A DNA stretch of 64,000 nt from Oryzias latipes (Eukaryota; Chordata; Actinopteri; Beloniformes; Adrianichthyidae), in the NCBI RefSeq assembly GCF_002234675.1, contig NC_019867.2, forward strand, positions 30,288,747-30,352,746, written 5' to 3'. The notes below the pieces were generated by a model. It ran no database searches. It had not been told where the DNA came from and saw only the letters and a list, made by a program, of their open reading frames with translations. The position numbers and the translations under genes are program-made. Positions within the stretch are counted from its first letter, which is position 1. Each line of letters opens with the position of its first letter. Of this stretch, positions 60,701-64,000 are shown piece by piece.

Positions 60701-61646
60701 ATGTACTTGGTGGTCTACCAAAGTGTGACCACATTGTGATGCTACAGTGAATCAAAGCCAGGTGACAAAATAAGTCCTCAAGTTCCTCAAACGCCAAAAA
60801 ACATTCATTAAAACCATTCTAACCACAAAAGCTTTTTTAGAATGGTCATTCCAAACCATTCATATCACACTATTGGTTTAGACATCAGACTCTTAAATAG
60901 GGACCCAATGCCTCCCTGCGTTTTATGGGGGGGGCGAACCACCCAAAAGGTTCTCAAACGCGGCTGTGTCTGCATCTCCCTGCTTCCTCAGAGGATGGGT
61001 CCAATGCAAATAACTGACTTCACACCAGGAGTGTGATAACTAATGGGACTTAAATTTAAACTTAACAATACAGTTGAAGTTTTTAATCCTTTCCACCCAT
61101 CCATTGTCTGACCCCACTAAATCCCTTTTAGGATCAAGCGGTTGCTGGAGCCTGTCCCAGGTGCACCCTGGATCTGTCGCAAGTCCATTGAAAGTAATTT
61201 TAATTATTTGTTCTGAATAATTGTGTTTATTGTCCTACAGTTGAGATGACCAACAGGCCACACCCCCTGCCTGATCAGCTTTGTGCTTAGAAAACCATCA
61301 TCACTGTCTGTCTGCAGAAAAACGTCAATCACATCATAGAGAAGCCCAACATGGTAAAATTATCATGTATTCTTCAAGTCTGAGCCACCATCAACAGCTG
61401 ATTCAGCTTTAATGGAAAGACCCCCCCCCAAACATTGCCCCTCCATATAAGAGTTCTCCTCTAACCCTGACTGAGACCTGACCGCCCACGAGCCAACTCT
61501 TCACCTTCATCACACACACCCACGGCTTGCGCTCCTGATATAACAACACCTGAGCTCACAGAGTCCCAGAAAAGCTGTCCAAACATGTCCCCACTCAGAG
61601 GATCCACGGGGGACATCCGGTTCCCGTGGACATCTGGGAGACTCAC

Positions 61647-61710
61647 CTTCTGATGGCTCTTTGCGTTGCTCTGCCGTGCTCCTACTGAACCGGGTTTGGC
61701 TGGAGACAGG
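61647..61710 (-). other. Candidate non-coding first exon of marveld2
   Basis: On the - strand the sequence AACGCAAAGAGCCATCAGAAG is followed by a perfect GTGAGT donor (61646-61641). The marveld2 ATG exon needs an upstream exon because it opens with a clear acceptor at 59349-59350. The start of this exon is not known. Confidence 0.35.
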
Positions 61711-61915
61711 AAGGACAGGTGTCCTCGTCACCCAGACTCCCCTAGCCAGTCTGACAAGCCTTGTGGTGCGTTCACTGCCTCCTCCAGTGTCAGAATTGTC
61801 ACTATTCACTCAAACTAAGATAGAATAATTTTCTCAGCCAACAATACAAACGTATTTAACAAACTGCTCTCAAGCTGTGGTTTAAGGAAGAGACCTCCTC
61901 ATCCTCATAGTATTA

Positions 61916-62800
61916 TTGACGGTTAGGTCACCTGTCCTCTTCTGTGGGCTTTGTGGGGCTCTGAGCACAAGATTTGTTCGAGGTAGAATTCCTGGGGGCG
62001 TGGCTATCCTCTGGAATGTTAAGAATGACGCTGTTGTTAATGTGAGACTTAATGTTGATTGGGCTGTTGGCTTGGAAATTAACATGGGTGATAAGAAATT
62101 TATAATTCTAAATGTCTACATGCCCCATGAGTCTTATCTATTGGAAGATGAATTCTTACACAAATTAGCATTCATAAAAACATTTATTGAGGATAGCAGC
62201 TCGACTTATGGGAGAACTGTTATGGGAGATTTTAATGCTGTTCTCTCAAATAACTCATCAATATTTGGTAATCATTTAATCTCTTATTTGTAAAGAAAAT
62301 AATCTCACTTTATCAAGTAGAATACTTCTCCCAGAGACAAGCTTTACTTATATCAGTGATGCCTGGCATTCCACCTCATGGCTGGACCACTGTATCTGTA
62401 CTGCGGATGCTCATGCTTCTCTGAGTGATATGGATATCCTGTATAATTTGGCTTCCTCAGATCACATACCAGTAGTCTTCTCTTTAAATGTGGCAAATAT
62501 ACTATCTCTTGTGACCAAAGAAAATAATGATCTTACAGAGAACCTTGATTGGTTCAAAGTTACAAATGAGGATTCAATAAATACACAGCAAACACAGATG
62601 CTTCATCTCAGTTTTGGGATACAAACACTTTTAAAAGTCTGCTCTGACTATGGCAGAGACTTTGATATTATCTACAATCCTTCTAAAAGCAGAATAATGA
62701 TTGTAAGGACCTAAGATGACAAAAATGTAAACTTTCCTGTTTTTAAGCTTTGTGGAAAGCCTCTGGAACAAACCTCAACTATCAAATATCTTGGACATTT
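61916..62800 (+). mobile_element. LINE fragment with APE endonuclease and a piece of reverse transcriptase
   Basis: The endonuclease half reads GGVAILWNVKND, then FIILNVYMPHE, MGDFNAVLS, SWLDHCICT and SSDHIPVVFSL, the usual order of catalytic segments. At about 62640 it jumps directly to a reverse transcriptase tail, CSDYGRDFDIIYNPSKSRIM followed by KLCGKPLEQTSTIKYLGHL, so most of the polymerase is deleted. The clade is uncertain (Nimb/I- or RTE-like). Confidence 0.7.
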
Positions 62801-64000
62801 AGCACGTTAGCTGTGCAGATGTGTCTTGGTGGGGGGGGGGTCATTGTCAAATTTGTTGGGAGTGACAGTGATTGACAGCTACTCAGTATTTTATCAGACT
62901 GGTTTATAACAAACAGTTCTGCCATCAGCATGAGCTGAGAGCAGCAGGAAAATGTATGAAAAAGGAGGAAGAATTTAGCGAAAAGTGGTTCACTTGAAGT
63001 TTATCTTATTACATGTACCTGAGTATAAGTATAGCTAGTATTAAAGTACTTACATATATATAGTATATAGTTAACTTAAAGCATACATTGTGACTTCTAG
63101 TAAAGACAAAGTATACTTGTGGTAAATTTTAATAGACTACTTTTCGTTTTGACTCAGGTTGGAGCTGTGTTGAGCAGATGCATTTCTCACATTTTTAGTG
63201 ACTAATATTTCCTTCACCATTGTTTTTCCTAAGTGTTTTAAGTACCTCTAATTATGACACTACAACATCATTTGTAAACAGCATTAGTTTGTTTTTCTTT
63301 TACGTTTCAGTTTTGTTATTGCTCTCAAAGGGAAATGACTCTACGTTTTAATCTCTACATTAAATTGCTTCTTGGCTTCTGAATTTGTCTTTTTTATATT
63401 TTTTTCTTCTATAACGTTTTACCTTGCTTGTGGGAAACGTGTCCCAAGCAAATCTTTGATTAGATTTGATGTAGTGAACCTGGAGTGTGATGTCCCTTTT
63501 TAAATGGCAGCAGAAGTCAGTGGATGATTGAAGGATTGTGACTCTGTCAACGTGACAGAACACAGAATGCTGGACACGGCCTCGTCAGGAATCAGCTTGA
63601 GAGCAGGTGTAACAGCCTACAGGTGCTTTTCACGTTTCTTTTTTTATGTTGTCTAACTCTTAAACTCTTCCTCCTCACCCTGTCTCTGTTCAGCACCTGA
63701 AGGATGTCAGCTCAAACCCCACACGTGTTTTTCCTCCTGCTCCTCTGGGTTTCCCACAGCACTCAAACGTCTCTCTGAGGACATTTGTTTATTTCTGGAG
63801 GAGACCACGCCCATGAATGCACGGACAGACTCCGCCCCTTAAAAGACAGGATGTGAAACCTGTGTGAAACTAAAGGGGGGGATGATGTTTGTAACAAACT
63901 AAAGAGTTGAAACCATGCTGGAAACCATTTTATGTGTAATCTTCAGATGATCAGCAGCTGACAGGAAGACAAATATTTTCACCTCTGCAAGGATGCACAA
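62801..64000. other. Right-edge spacer
   Basis: AT-rich with no recognised gene. A (G)n run lies at 62831-62840. The only coding-like item is a 24-residue signal-peptide-like frame at 63704-63778. rad17, next to marveld2 in human, was not recognised. Confidence 0.4.

Larger units (their letters stand above)
59349..61640. other. Upstream region of marveld2
   Basis: Non-coding. Holds the hAT element at 59689-60272 and the dispersed repeat at 60335-60700. No other exon is recognised. Confidence 0.4.

Overview
The window is vertebrate nuclear DNA, almost certainly from a ray-finned (teleost) fish. Genes are intron-rich with GT/AG splice sites, CpG-rich promoters and AATAAA signals. Introns and spacers are full of Tc1-like, hAT, piggyBac and Harbinger elements, L2-type LINEs, a tRNA-derived SINE, a Penelope relic and a Ty3/gypsy fossil. 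No bacterial genes, CRISPR arrays or rRNA/tRNA genes were seen.

Layout. The left edge (1-3600) holds the end of a small DNA transposon, the likely last exon of an unidentified + strand gene, a small secreted C2-domain gene (- strand) and a cluster of inverted-repeat elements. fam151b (6920-10908, +) has five exons and carries a Tc1-like relic in intron 3. ankrd34b (14078-15866, -) has two coding exons. A repeat-rich spacer with a CpG island leads to dhfr (21539-23052, -), a six-exon gene. A 3.1 kb Harbinger element with a 1.55 kb hAT nested inside lies about 150 bp upstream of the dhfr start codon. gtf2h2 (29992-33488, -) has 14 exons and an intronic 13 x 41 bp GC-box minisatellite. Two related tight-junction genes follow in tandem on the - strand: ocln (36044-47626) and marveld2 (50668-59326). 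The right end (59,350-64,000) holds non-coding sequence, a hAT element and a LINE fragment.

Function. The genes do not form an operon or one pathway. fam151b-ankrd34b-dhfr match the human 5q14 order and gtf2h2-ocln-marveld2 match human 5q13.2, so the window joins two conserved blocks. msh3, the usual divergent partner of dhfr in mammals, was not found. Occludin and tricellulin work together at bicellular and tricellular tight junctions. Their C-terminal domains share exon phases and an exon of exactly 172 bp, as expected for an old tandem duplication. dhfr makes tetrahydrofolate, and gtf2h2 encodes the p44 subunit of TFIIH.

Limits. Exon borders were joined by eye from splice signals, reading frame and remembered human protein sequences. 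Transposon family names rest on terminal motifs and target duplications, not on a library search. I found no clearly new multi-gene system. The more unusual items are the GC-box minisatellite, a His/Thr-repeat occludin N-terminus, an Asp-for-Glu change at the DHFR active site, and several perfect or near-perfect palindromic transposon remnants.
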